NCBI RefSeq assembly: GCF_900105805.1
Contig: NZ_LT629788.1
Coordinates: 1,364,001 to 1,428,000 of the forward strand
Direction of reading: 5' to 3'
Length of the DNA: 64,000 nucleotides
Source: Pseudomonas moraviensis
Lineage (GTDB): Bacteria > Pseudomonadota > Gammaproteobacteria > Pseudomonadales > Pseudomonadaceae
Both the position numbers and the translations under genes were made by a program. Positions 8,804 to 17,065 of this stretch are shown here, piece after piece (within the stretch, counting starts at the first letter, position 1; each line of letters begins with the position of its first letter). The notes under the pieces are model-generated. The model made no database searches. It worked only from the letters and a program-made list of their open reading frames with translations, and had not been told where the DNA came from.

Positions 8804-10237
8804 TCATGACAGCTGTTCGAGGATGTCACGCAGGCGATCGAGGGCTGTGTCGATATCAAGGGTTTCGATGGCGCCGAAGCCGAAGTACAAGCCTTCCTTC
8901 GCCGGCTGCTGGTAGTAGAAACCACTGATCGCATACAAGCCGACTTCGACCTTTTTCGCCAGCTCGATGACCAGCGGTAAATCAATCGGCACCTTGCAGA
9001 ACACCGCCATGTGAAACCCGGCACTGGCTGGCACGGCTTGCAGCCATGGCGCGAGATCGGTCGCCATGCGCTCGAGAATCCGTTCGCGCCGTTGCGCGTA
9101 GATCGTGTGGCAGCGGCGAATGTGCTTGAGCAGGCAGCCCTCGGCGATGAACTTGGCCAGCGCCCATTGCGGCAGGGTCGAGGCATGCAGATCGGTCAAC
9201 TGTTTGGCACGAATCACCGCCTCGATGATCGACGGCGGCAAGATCGCGTAGCCCAGGCGCAACTCCGGCAGCAGGGTTTTCGAGAAGGTGCCGACGTAGG
9301 CGACGATCCCGCGCTGATCGAGGTTGTACAGCGAATCGGTGGGCCGGCCTTCGTAGCGGAATTCACTGTCGTAGTCGTCCTCGATGATGATCGCGCCCAG
9401 TTCATGAGCGCGGGCGAGCAGGGCCTCGCGGCGCGCCTGACTCATTGCCATGCCCAGCGGAAACTGGTGCGACGGCGTTACATAAATCAGCCTTGTGCCG
9501 TCGGGAATCTGCTCGACCTGAATGCCCTCGACATCCACCGGCACCCCGACCACCTCGGCGCCGTGCGTGCCGAACAGCAAGCGCGCGGGCGGATAACCGG
9601 GATCCTCCATCGCCACCAGACTGCCGGGACGGGTCAGTACGCGGGCAATCAGGTCCAGCGCCTGTTGTGCGCCGTTGCATACGACGATGTCCTCGTCCTG
9701 ACAATTGATGCCACGGGAAAAGGCGATGTGCCGGGCGATCGCGTTGCGCAGCGCGGGCAAGCCTTCGGCGACGCTGTAGAAACCTTTCGACTGCGCCATC
9801 TGCCGCATCGCATGGGCGACGCAGCGGCGCCAGTCATCCTGCGGGAACTGGCCCTTGCTGGTGGCGCCACCGATGAAGTCGTAGCGCAGCGAACCCTCCA
9901 GCGTCGGGTGACGCAGAAACACCGGCAGATTGCGCCAGCTCTCGATCACCTCGGCACTGGCCAGCTCGGTGTGGCTCTGCTTGCGCTGCACCTGGGCGGG
10001 GCGGGCGTTGACGTAGGTGCCTTTGCCGATCACCCCGGTGAGGAAATTTTCGTAGGTCAGCTGCGCATAGGTGTCGGAAATGGTCTTGCGCGAGATGCCC
10101 AACTGCTCGGCCAGCAAGCGGCTGGGCGGCAACTGCGTACCCGCCGCCAGTCGCCCGGATTCAATCGCCGCGCGCAACTGCTGATACAACTGACCGGCAA
10201 GATCCTTGCGGCCGTTGATCACGACATGAAGTTCCAT
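8804..10237 (-). CDS. MocR/PdxR-family transcriptional regulator (GntR wHTH + class I aminotransferase fold)
   Basis: The 477-residue product starts MELHVVINGRKDLAGQLYQQ at the ATG at 10237, preceded by GGGAG; the frame is open 33 codons further up but without a binding site. Residues ~10-75 are a GntR-type winged helix (QLPPSRLLAEQLGISRKTIS). The rest is a fold-type I aminotransferase: VCNGAQQALDLIARVL, EDPGYPP, EDDYDSEFRYEGRP, and the PLP-lysine motif GTFSKTLLPELRLGYA around residue 315. Members use PLP as effector and usually control a divergent gene; here the divergent gene is the AhpD-like gene at 10551, a plausible target. It could regulate pyridoxal or amino-compound metabolism; the effector is unknown. 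Confidence 0.92.
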   Translation of the reverse strand: MELHVVINGRKDLAGQLYQQLRAAIESGRLAAGTQLPPSRLLAEQLGISRKTISDTYAQLTYENFLTGVIGKGTYVNARPAQVQRKQSHTELASAEVIESWRNLPVFLRHPTLEGSLRYDFIGGATSKGQFPQDDWRRCVAHAMRQMAQSKGFYSVAEGLPALRNAIARHIAFSRGINCQDEDIVVCNGAQQALDLIARVLTRPGSLVAMEDPGYPPARLLFGTHGAEVVGVPVDVEGIQVEQIPDGTRLIYVTPSHQFPLGMAMSQARREALLARAHELGAIIIEDDYDSEFRYEGRPTDSLYNLDQRGIVAYVGTFSKTLLPELRLGYAILPPSIIEAVIRAKQLTDLHASTLPQWALAKFIAEGCLLKHIRRCHTIYAQRRERILERMATDLAPWLQAVPASAGFHMAVFCKVPIDLPLVIELAKKVEVGLYAISGFYYQQPAKEGLYFGFGAIETLDIDTALDRLRDILEQLS

Positions 10238-10342
10238 ACCGACGAGGCTCCCGGAGGTGAATGAAGTGTCGGTCAGATTAGCGTTGTTGGGCTTTTGGCA
10301 GTAGTTGCGTGGAGTAAAAACCGCAAATTGGCGCATGTCCCT

Positions 10343-10433
10343 TGTAGGAGTGAGCCTGCTCGCGATGGCGGTGAATCAGCCACCATCAATGTTGAATGAC
10401 AGATCGCTATCGCGAGCAGGCTCACTCCTACAG
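10343..10433. repeat. REPIN (GTAGGAGTGAGCCTGCTCGCGA class)
   Basis: TGTAGGAGTGAGCCTGCTCG at 10343 pairs with the inverted copy ending ACTCCTACA at 10433. It lies in the divergent intergenic region between the MocR-type regulator and the AhpD-like gene. Confidence 0.88.
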
Positions 10434-10550
10434 GGAAATGTGTGTGGCCGTGGTTCGGTGGTGTCCTCATTAATCGTCAAATTGGGTCTGTCATGCGGTC
10501 ATCCCAGCCCTTACCGTGAACTCATCATTCCGCCTGCCGAGAGCCGCGCC

Positions 10551-10991
10551 ATGTCCCTGCGTCTGGATTACTACAACGCTTCGCCCAAGGCGATGAAAGC
10601 GATGATTGCCATGGAGGCGCTGACCAGCAACCTGAGTATCGAAGCGCCGCTGCTGCAACTGATCCGAATCCGCGCCTCGCAACTCAACGGCTGTGCGTTC
10701 TGCACCGACATGCACTCGGTGGACGCGCGGCGAGCCGGGGAGAGCGACCGGCGCCTGTATGCGATCGCCGTGTGGCGCGACAGCAACTTCTTCAACCCCC
10801 GCGAACGGGCCGCGCTGGCCTGGGCCGAGGCGGTGACGCTGTTGTCCGAAAGCCACGTGCCCGATGACGTCTACCAGCAGGCGCGCAAGCAGTTCGATGA
10901 AGGTCAGCTGGTGGACCTGACGGTTGCCGTCAGCACCATCAACAGCTGGAATCGCCTCGCCGTCAGCTTCCGCCAGACCCCGAGTGACTGA
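10551..10991 (+). CDS. Carboxymuconolactone decarboxylase / AhpD-like family protein
   Basis: The 146-residue product starts MSLRLDYYNASPKAMKAMIA at 10551. The frame is open further upstream to 10305, but that part lies in the REPIN and has no suitable start. It carries the CMD-family motif CAFCTDMHS around residue 45, with the redox CxxC pair and the downstream His typical of AhpD-like alkylhydroperoxidases, and the C-terminal INSWNRL segment common in this group. It is all-helical and cytoplasmic, probably a peroxide-related reductase of unknown partner. It is divergent from the MocR-type regulator, which may control it. The gene ends next to the first REPIN array. Confidence 0.9.
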   Translation: MSLRLDYYNASPKAMKAMIAMEALTSNLSIEAPLLQLIRIRASQLNGCAFCTDMHSVDARRAGESDRRLYAIAVWRDSNFFNPRERAALAWAEAVTLLSESHVPDDVYQQARKQFDEGQLVDLTVAVSTINSWNRLAVSFRQTPSD

Positions 10992-11002
10992 TCACCACAC
11001 AC

Positions 11003-12283
11003 CGGCAATCTCAGCCCACACAGAGATTGATCACCACACAACCCTGTGGCGAGGGAGCTTGCTCCCGCTCGGCTGCGCAGCAGTCGCGAAGCCTGAGCAT
11101 GCGGTGGGTCAGGCAAAACCGGTTCGGCAGGTTTTGGGGGCGCCACGCACCCCAGCGGGAGCAAGCTCCCTCGCCACAAAATGGCAATCTCAGCCCACTC
11201 GGAGACTGTTCACCACACATCCCTGTGGTGAGGGAGCTTGCTCCCGCTCGGCTGCGCAGCAGTCGCGAAGCCTGAGCATGCGGTGGGTCAGGCAAAACCG
11301 GTTCGGCAGTTTTGGGGGCGCTACGCACCCCAGCGGGAGCAAGCTCCCTCGCCACAAAATGACAATGTCAGCCCACACAGAGATTGATCACCACACATCC
11401 CTGTGGCGAGGGAGCTTGCTCCCGCTCGGCTGCGCAGCAGTCGCAAAGCCTGAGCATGCAGTGGGTCAGGAAAAACCGGTTCGGCAGGTTTTGGGGGCGC
11501 CACGCACCCCAGCGGGAGCAAGCTCCCTCGCCACAAAAGGCAATCTCAGCTCACTCGGAGACTGTTCACCACACAACCCTGTGGCGAGGGAGCTTGCTCC
11601 CGCTCGGCTGCGCAGCAGTCGCGAAGCCTGAGCATGCGGTGTGTCAGGCAAAACCGGTTCGGCAGTTTTGGGGGCGCTACGCACCCCAGCGGGAGCAAGC
11701 TCCCTCGCCACAAAATGGCAATCTCAGCCCACTCGGAGACTGTTCACCACACATCCCTGTGGCGAGGGAGCTTGCTCCCGCTCGGCTGCGCAGCAGTCGC
11801 AAAGCCTGAGCATGCAGTGTGTCAGGCAAAACCGGTTCGGCAGTTTTGGGGGCGCTACGCACCCCAGCGGGAGCAAGCTCCCTCGCCACAAAATGGCAAT
11901 CTCAGCTCACTCGGAGACTGTTCACCACACACCCCTGTGGCGAGGGAGCTTGCTCCCGCTCGGCTGCGCAGCAGTCGCGAAGCCTGAGCATGCGGTGGGT
12001 CAGGCAAAACCGGTTCGGTAGTTTTGGGGGCGCTACGCACCCCAGCGGGAGCAAGCTCCCTCGCCACAAAAGGCAATCTCAGCCCACACAGAAATTGATC
12101 ACCACACAACCCTGTGGCGAGGGAGCTTGCTCCCGCTCGGCTGCGCAGCAGTCGCGAAGCCTGAGCATGCGGTGTGTCAGGCAAAATCGGTTCGGCAGGT
12201 TTGGGGGCGCTACGCACCCCAGCGGGAGCAAGCTCCCTCGCTACAAAATGGCAATCTCAGCCCACACAGAGATTGATCACCTC
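11003..12283. repeat. Tandem REPIN array 1: seven units of ~178 bp
   Basis: The left REP (GTGGCGAGGGAGCTTGCTCC) begins at 11046, 11225, 11403, 11581, 11759, 11937 and 12114, giving spacings of 179, 178, 178, 178, 178 and 177. Each unit is an inverted REP pair around a ~90-base loop containing GCATGCGGTG and AAAACCGGTTCGGCAG. The linkers come in two versions: one with CACACAGAGATTGATCACC (one copy with GAAATT) and one with CACTCGGAGACTGTTCACC. Open frames in the array are artefacts of its composition. Confidence 0.95.
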
Positions 12284-12295
12284 AATGCATGGTTT

Positions 12296-12598
12296 TCAGT
12301 GGGCCGGCCGCTGCGGCTTCACCGAGGTGCCAAACGTATTCCCCATCCGCGTACTCGTCGCCGCCGGTGTCGCCAGCCCGACCTGATTCGGCGGTCGCTT
12401 GTGCACCGGCACATTCAACGCTTCCATGTTCTTCTGCGCCGCCGCCGCGCCGTCCGGATTGTTACCCATCTGCTGGCTCAGGCAGTCGTAATTCGGCGCC
12501 TTGTAGCCGCCGACCGTGACCTCGACACAGCCCAGCGGCTCCTCCGCCTGCGCCGTGCCCACCGTCATCAGCAAGACCCACATCCACCGTGTTTTCAT
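12296..12598 (-). CDS. Small secreted hypothetical protein
   Basis: The product has 100 residues with a signal peptide (MKTRWMWVLLMTVGTAQA, cleavage before EEPLGC) and a strong AGGAGG binding site just before ATG 12598. The mature part (EEPLGCVEVTVGGYKAPNYDCLSQQM...) has two cysteines 15 residues apart that could form a disulphide, and a low-complexity C terminus (GNTFGTSVKPQRPAH). It is likely periplasmic or secreted. It is divergent from vreA and could share the phosphate-related control region, but I know of no function. Confidence 0.8.
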   Translation of the reverse strand: MKTRWMWVLLMTVGTAQAEEPLGCVEVTVGGYKAPNYDCLSQQMGNNPDGAAAAQKNMEALNVPVHKRPPNQVGLATPAATSTRMGNTFGTSVKPQRPAH

Positions 12599-12689
12599 GT
12601 CCGCCTCCTGGCCCGCCCGATTGGGCAGCTCTGGGGTTTGAGTCTAGTGCAAGCGCGGCGCAAAACCCGTGATGGTTTTTTTGCACCGC

Positions 12690-12707
12690 CCGTCATACCA
12701 GAGTCAT
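12690..12707 (+). promoter_or_regulatory. Pho-box-like element upstream of vreA
   Basis: CCGTCAT (12690-12696), four bases ACCA, then GAGTCAT (12701-12707). The layout is that of a PhoB box (two CTGTCAT-like heptamers 11 bases apart); matches are 6/7 and 5/7. A weak -10-like TAGCGAT lies ~15 bases downstream. The vre genes are phosphate-regulated in P. aeruginosa, which agrees with this. Confidence 0.6.
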
Positions 12708-12709
12708 AA

Positions 12710-13471
12710 ATGCCCCGCAGGATAGCGATTTTCAGGGGTGCGCCAGTCGTGCAGCGAGGCAGTTCGCGGATCAGTCTTCAGCGCTCGGCGACGCTTGTGC
12801 GCCGCGCGGGTCTGGGGTGGCTGCTTGGTCTGCTGGCCAGCGCAGTGAATGCCGATGCTGCACCGGCGGATATGCGCATGACCTTGCACATCCCCGCGCA
12901 GGAACTGGCCCGGGCGCTGGATCAGTACAGCCGTGCCACCGGCGTCGCGGTGTTGGTCGACAGCCAGTTGAGCCGGGGCCGTCGTTCCCTTGCCGTGGAT
13001 GGCGAATACACCGCCGCCGACGCCTTGCGCCATTTGCTCGGCGGCACCGGGTTGATGGCACGCTACGCCCGCGCCGACGCGTTCACCTTGCAAGCGGCGC
13101 AGGTGGAGGATCTGCCAGCGCCGACGGACAAACCCACGCCGGCCGCTGTCGCGGTCAATCGCAGTTACGCGACGGCGGTGCAAGCAGCGATCGAGCGCAA
13201 ACTGTGCCGTTCGCCGCTGACACGGCCGGGCAGTTATCGCGCGGTGTTGCAGGTGTGGGTCGGGCGCGACGGCGTGGTGCAGCACAACCGGTTGGTGACG
13301 TCGACCGGCGATGTACGGCGCGATAACGCGCTGGTGGAAAGTTTTCGCAACCTCACAATCGATCGGCCGACGCCCAGCGCCTTGCGCCAGCCGGTCACGT
13401 TGCTGTTGTTACCGGAGTCGTCAGGGAAACGCATGGAATGCACCAGATGGGAAGGAGTTTCCGGGGGATGA
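12710..13471 (+). CDS. vreA: VreA-like signal protein: STN domain plus TonB-C-like domain, no receptor barrel
   Basis: The 253-residue frame has a signal peptide ending near VNADA, an STN domain at about residues 55-120 (MTLHIPAQELARALDQYS, GEYTAADALRHLLGGTGL) as in TonB-dependent transducers and secretins, and a C-terminal domain (residues ~155-235) with the look of a TonB C terminus (RSYATAVQAAIERKLC, YRAVLQVWVGRDGVV). There is no beta-barrel, as in P. aeruginosa VreA. It should sit in the periplasm and pass a signal to VreR. The ATG at 12710 touches the Pho box; an in-frame GTG at 12749 after AGGGG (12734-12738) gives a more normal signal peptide and may be the true start. Its stop overlaps vreI by ATGA. 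Confidence 0.88.
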   Translation: MPRRIAIFRGAPVVQRGSSRISLQRSATLVRRAGLGWLLGLLASAVNADAAPADMRMTLHIPAQELARALDQYSRATGVAVLVDSQLSRGRRSLAVDGEYTAADALRHLLGGTGLMARYARADAFTLQAAQVEDLPAPTDKPTPAAVAVNRSYATAVQAAIERKLCRSPLTRPGSYRAVLQVWVGRDGVVQHNRLVTSTGDVRRDNALVESFRNLTIDRPTPSALRQPVTLLLLPESSGKRMECTRWEGVSGG

Positions 13472-14019
13472 AAGACGCCGGACAAAGCTTGATGGGCCAG
13501 CTGTTCCTCAGCTCCTACGAGGATTTTCGCGTGCGCCTGCGCCGCCGCCTCGGCTCCGAGGACCTGGCCAACGACGTGCTGCACGAAACCTGGCTGCGCG
13601 TCGATCGCATGGAGACTCCACCGAACCTGCTCAAGCCCAACGCCTACCTGTATCGCATGGCCCTCAACATTGCCGCCGACCGACGTCAGGCCGATGCGCG
13701 TTTGCTCACCGGCACCGAAGTCGAGGAACTGCTGCAACTGGGCGACGAAGCCCTCGATCCGGCGCGGGTCGTCGGCGGGCAAAAAGAGATGCAGGCCCTG
13801 CTTAGCGCCTTGTACGAACTGCCCGCACGGCGTCGGCGGATCTTCATCGCCGCGCGGCTCGAGGAGGCGCCGCACCTGGAAATTTCCCAGCGTTTCGGCA
13901 TTTCCACGCGCATGGTCGAGAAGGAAATCAAAGCCGCGTTGAGCTTCTGCGCGGCGAAACTGGAAAGAAAAGTGTTTCAGCGGTTCGGTCGCGGGGCCGG
14001 AAAACCGTCTAGCGAATAG
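13468..14019 (+). CDS. vreI: ECF sigma factor VreI (FecI-like)
   Basis: The 183-residue product starts MKDAGQSLMGQLFLSSYEDF at 13468, with AAGGAG 12 bases upstream and a 4-base overlap with vreA. Region 2 is visible at residues ~15-80 (SEDLANDVLHETWLRVDRM, YLYRMALNIAADRRQ) and region 4 at ~115-165 (ALYELPARRRRIFIAARLEE, ISQRFGISTRMVEKEIKAAL). This is the FecI-type group controlled by FecR-like anti-sigma factors, and VreR follows 32 bases downstream. In P. aeruginosa VreI drives hxc and pdtA expression under phosphate limitation; the same targets are present here. An in-frame ATG at 13438 is less well supported. Confidence 0.93.
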   Translation: MKDAGQSLMGQLFLSSYEDFRVRLRRRLGSEDLANDVLHETWLRVDRMETPPNLLKPNAYLYRMALNIAADRRQADARLLTGTEVEELLQLGDEALDPARVVGGQKEMQALLSALYELPARRRRIFIAARLEEAPHLEISQRFGISTRMVEKEIKAALSFCAAKLERKVFQRFGRGAGKPSSE

Positions 14020-14051
14020 TGACCCGATTAATCCGTTGAGAATTTGCGCGT

Positions 14052-14990
14052 TTGAACATCTTTCGACTGAAACCCGCCGAGCCTTCGGCCGACGAGTCCC
14101 TGCACAGCGAAGCCCGCGACTGGCTGATCCTGCTGACCTCGGGCCGCGCCACCGTCGCCGACGCCCGCGCCCTGCGCGAGTGGTGTGCGCAGAGCGGCGA
14201 ACACGCCCAGGCGTTCGAAGAAACCAAGCGCCTGTGGCATCGCCTGCAACCGGCCGCAGAAGCCTTGCAAGGCCGACGGAGCTTCGGTCGACGGGCATTT
14301 CTCGGCGGCGCGGTTGCCGCGTCCGCCGCATTCCTGCTGGTGCGCGGCACGATTCCCGGCGGCTTCGAAGGCTTGGGCGCCGACTACATCACCGAAGTCG
14401 GCCAGCAACGCCGGGTCGAGCCGGCACAAGGCGTCAGCCTCGAACTGAACACCCAGACCCGCATCAACCAGCGCAGCGTCGAAAACGGCGTGCAGGGTTT
14501 TGAACTGGTCAGCGGCGAAGTCGAAGTGCAAACCGCACGCCTGCCGCTGGCGATGCAGGCCGGAGCAGGGTGGTTGCGCGCCAGCCAAGCCCGCTTCAAC
14601 CTGCGCAACACCGACCAGCAAGTCTGCGTGACCTGCCTCGACGGCGCGGTCGAAGTGGACGTTGCAGGCCTTAGCCTGCGCCTCCAACCGGGCCAGCAAA
14701 TCACCTACGACAAAGGTCAGGTGGGCAACGTACAAACCGTCGACACTGCCGCCGTGATGAACTGGCGCCAACAAGTGCTGGTGTTCAACGGCGCGACCCT
14801 CAGCCAGATGATCGACGAAATCAACCGCTATCGCCCCGGCATGCTCCTGCTGCTCAACCGCGAACTCGGCCAACGCCGCGTCCAGGCCCGCTTCAACCTC
14901 GACCAACTCGCGGGTGTCGCATTGCTTATCCGCGACGCCTACGGCATCAAATGCACCGAACTCCCCGGCGGCGTGGTCGTCCTCAGCTAA
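14052..14990 (+). CDS. vreR: FecR-type anti-sigma regulator VreR
   Basis: The 312-residue product appears to start with TTG at 14052 (MNIFRLKPAEPSADESLHSE). Residues ~18-65 are the cytoplasmic FecR N-terminal domain that binds the sigma factor (EARDWLILLTSGRATVADAR, LREWCAQSGEHAQAFEETKR). A single membrane segment spans ~82-98 (AFLGGAVAASAAFLLV) and is preceded by an RR pair at 80-81 in the context GRRAFLGG, a twin-arginine-like motif. The periplasmic FecR domain and a C-terminal STN-like segment (FNLDQLAGVALLIRDAYGIK) complete it. It should hold VreI inactive until VreA signals. No ATG start is available nearby. Confidence 0.92.
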   Translation: MNIFRLKPAEPSADESLHSEARDWLILLTSGRATVADARALREWCAQSGEHAQAFEETKRLWHRLQPAAEALQGRRSFGRRAFLGGAVAASAAFLLVRGTIPGGFEGLGADYITEVGQQRRVEPAQGVSLELNTQTRINQRSVENGVQGFELVSGEVEVQTARLPLAMQAGAGWLRASQARFNLRNTDQQVCVTCLDGAVEVDVAGLSLRLQPGQQITYDKGQVGNVQTVDTAAVMNWRQQVLVFNGATLSQMIDEINRYRPGMLLLLNRELGQRRVQARFNLDQLAGVALLIRDAYGIKCTELPGGVVVLS

Positions 14991-15012
14991 CCAAAGCCGA
15001 CCGCGATCCAAC

Positions 15013-15149
15013 TGTAGGAGCTGCCGAAGGCCGCGATCTTTTGATCTTGCTTTCGCTCTCTGTGGGAGCGAGCCTGCTCGCGAAAGCGGTCTACCAGTGG
15101 CAACAACATTGACTGACCCACCGCAATCGCGAGCAGGCTCACTCCTACA
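15013..15149. repeat. Two REP-type elements downstream of vreR
   Basis: One half-element of the AGCTGCCGAAGGCCGCGATC class at 15015-15045, then a REPIN of the GGGAGCGAGCCTGCTCGCGA class at 15061-15149 with its inverted partner ending ACTCCTACA. They fill the space between the convergent vreR and hxcW genes. Confidence 0.85.
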
Positions 15150-15170
15150 AAAAAGCCGCGGTGATCCCGG

Positions 15171-15779
15171 CTATTGCAACAACCCAATCACCTGCCGATA
15201 CCGCTCAACCCCCTGCGCCGTCTGCCGACTCAAACTAATCTCCAACCCCAACGGATCCTCCCGCCGATTCCCGCTCAACTGCCGCCACCCCTTATCCACC
15301 TCCCAAACCCGCACCTGCACATCACTCACCTCATTCAACACCGCAACCCCATTCCCAGGCGCCGGCAACGGATAGCGACTGCGCGCCTCAGCCACCGCCC
15401 GATACAACGTATCCCCCTTGACCCACCAGCGCACCCGCTGCAACGCCCCCGGCTGATCCGCCGCGCTACGAATAATGTCCAGCCGAAACCCCTTGCTGTC
15501 ACTACTGCGCACCGTCACCGCCGGCGGCGCGGTCGGCGCCTCATCCTCAGCCCCGACCTTGCGCGGCTCGCTCAACTCCACCCCCGCGCGCATGTCCACA
15601 TCGCGCTGCAACTGATTCAACACCCGCAACAACCCATCGCTTTGCTCACTGCTCGCCTGCAAATGACTGTCCGCCCGCGTCACACTGTCCAGCCCGCGCC
15701 AGGCAATCAGACTCACCACCGCCATCAGCAGAATCGCGACCATCACCTCAATCAGAGTGAACCCTTGCTGAGTCTTCAT
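15171..15779 (-). CDS. hxcW: Type II secretion minor pseudopilin GspJ (HxcW)
   Basis: The 202-residue product starts MKTQQGFTLIEVMVAILLMA: prepilin peptidase site after G6, Glu at mature position 5, then the hydrophobic helix. The body (LNQLQRDVDMRAGVEL, QRVRWWVKGDTLYRAV) is GspJ-like in length and pattern. It belongs in the pseudopilus tip of the Hxc system. It overlaps hxcU by ATGA and is co-transcribed with it. Assignment as HxcW rests on the gene order vreAIR-hxcW-hxcU-hxcP. Confidence 0.93.
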   Translation of the reverse strand: MKTQQGFTLIEVMVAILLMAVVSLIAWRGLDSVTRADSHLQASSEQSDGLLRVLNQLQRDVDMRAGVELSEPRKVGAEDEAPTAPPAVTVRSSDSKGFRLDIIRSAADQPGALQRVRWWVKGDTLYRAVAEARSRYPLPAPGNGVAVLNEVSDVQVRVWEVDKGWRQLSGNRREDPLGLEISLSRQTAQGVERYRQVIGLLQ

Positions 15780-16225
15780 TGAATACTCATCCGCCCACTG
15801 CCATCGCGCAGCACACTCAGCCGATTGGCCCCATCAGACAAAATCAGCCGCAACGGCGGATTGATCCACTCGGCATTCAACACCACCGTCTGCCGCGGCT
15901 CCACCCGCACCTCCACCTTCGGGCTCTGCCACGCACGCGGCCGCAATTGCGCATCCTCCTTGAACGACTCAAACCCCACGCCATCATCCCCGCGCCGCCC
16001 AAACCGAAACCCCTTGGCATCCGTCACCCACACAATCGGCCGCCCATCGGCGCGAGCCTCCGCCTGCGCCACCTGCAACAACTGCGCAACCCGCTCGGCA
16101 TCCTTGCGCAACAACTGCAACGGATCAGGCTTGATACTCAAACTGATCGCCGCGCTGGCAATCCCGATGATCACCAGCACCACCATCAACTCGATCAACG
16201 TAAAACCACGTTGCCTGCTCATCAC
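15776..16225 (-). CDS. hxcU: Type II secretion minor pseudopilin GspH (HxcU)
   Basis: The 149-residue product carries RQRGFTLIELMVVLVIIGIA at the N terminus, with the prepilin peptidase site after G7 and Glu at mature position 5. It continues with the GspH pattern (RVAQLLQVAQAEARADGRPI, SVLRDGSGRMSIQ). An AAGGAG site serves either GTG 16225 or ATG 16222. It is a minor pseudopilin of the Hxc pseudopilus. It is divergent from hxcP and is followed by overlapping hxcW. Confidence 0.92.
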   Translation of the reverse strand: MMSRQRGFTLIELMVVLVIIGIASAAISLSIKPDPLQLLRKDAERVAQLLQVAQAEARADGRPIVWVTDAKGFRFGRRGDDGVGFESFKEDAQLRPRAWQSPKVEVRVEPRQTVVLNAEWINPPLRLILSDGANRLSVLRDGSGRMSIQ

Positions 16226-16342
16226 CCACGCGCTCCTTGGCGTCCCACCCTATCGTGCCCGGCGAACATGTAAGGCATGTGAAATAAAACGGAGAGAATT
16301 ACCGCGTAGGCTGGCAACAGGGACAACAAGGAGCGACAACCC

Positions 16343-16780
16343 ATGAAATTCACCGCACGGATTACCCCGGCACAAACCGTCCAGACCCTGGCACTGCTCG
16401 CCGCCCTGGTTGGCGTCGCCACGTGGTCGTCGCTGCTGCTGACATCGGCGGAATCGCACACACCAGCGGCGACACCGCAAGTGCTGGCGGGGAGGAGTGA
16501 TAGCCGGGCGTTACAGTGGTTTTCCAATGAGACCGCACCGGTGGATATCAAGGTGAGCGGGGTGATCGCGGGCGGGAGTGGGACGGTGGCGATATTGAGT
16601 CTGAACGATGGCGCGCCGAGGAGTTTTTTGGTGGGGGAGAAGGTTGGGGTTGGGGTGAAGTTGGTGGGGGTTGAGGGGGATGGGGTGGTGATTGAACGGG
16701 GTGGGGAGAGGGTGCGGTTGGGGGTTGAGAGGTTGGGGGAGGGGGTGGTGTTGCCGAGGTTAGTGAGGCCCGAATTGTAG
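16343..16780 (+). CDS. hxcP: Type II secretion protein GspC (HxcP)
   Basis: The 145-residue product has a short cytoplasmic start, one membrane segment at ~15-33 (TLALLAALVGVATWSSLLL) and a periplasmic HR-type domain (GVIAGGSGTVAILSLNDGAP, FLVGEKVGVGVKLVGVEGD). It lacks a PDZ or coiled-coil C terminus, as does short HxcP. GspC links the inner-membrane platform with the secretin. The ATG has an AAGGAG site at 16329-16334. In P. aeruginosa the next gene is hxcV; here a 14.5-kb accessory segment starts right after the stop. The last third is unusually G-rich on this strand. Confidence 0.88.
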   Translation: MKFTARITPAQTVQTLALLAALVGVATWSSLLLTSAESHTPAATPQVLAGRSDSRALQWFSNETAPVDIKVSGVIAGGSGTVAILSLNDGAPRSFLVGEKVGVGVKLVGVEGDGVVIERGGERVRLGVERLGEGVVLPRLVRPEL

Positions 16781-16817
16781 AGCGGAAAAGGGACAATCCA
16801 TAGGTCTTGGCGTTGCA

Positions 16818-16862
16818 ATTGTGTCTGTCCGCTATCGGCCAATAGCTGCCTGTCGTTGAGAT
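16818..16862. repeat. Dispersed degenerate repeat (TGTCTGTCCGCTATCGGCC type), copy 1
   Basis: TGTCTGTCCGCTATCGGCCA followed by ATAGCTGCCTGTCG. Related scraps with CGGCCAAAAGC, GACCGCTATGGGTCG or AGCTGCC cores occur at 18655-18715, 21165-21190, 22970-23050, 24703-24775 and 29135-29170, each between gene modules of the accessory segment. Confidence 0.55.
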
Positions 16863-17065
16863 CGGTAAGGGAATCAAGGGGCCACGGCTAACGACCTTCG
16901 CACCGCGGTTATACCGGTGATGCTCATACGCCTATCTACATTCGTAATGAACGTTCAAACGAAATTCTCCAAGCACGTCACAGTGGTGTCAAACTAGTGG
17001 CGTTCGTGAAGATTTTAACGAATGATAACGCTCTGGATCTTGGTTAGATTTGTGCTGCTCCGTTC

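Noticed and set aside
11003..12283. CRISPR array
   Set aside because: Units of 178 bp are whole REPINs with conserved linkers; no short repeats with unique spacers and no cas genes.
10924..12709. Frames of 235 and 296 codons through REPIN array 1
   Set aside because: Repeat artefact; unit length is not a multiple of three and frames change along the array.
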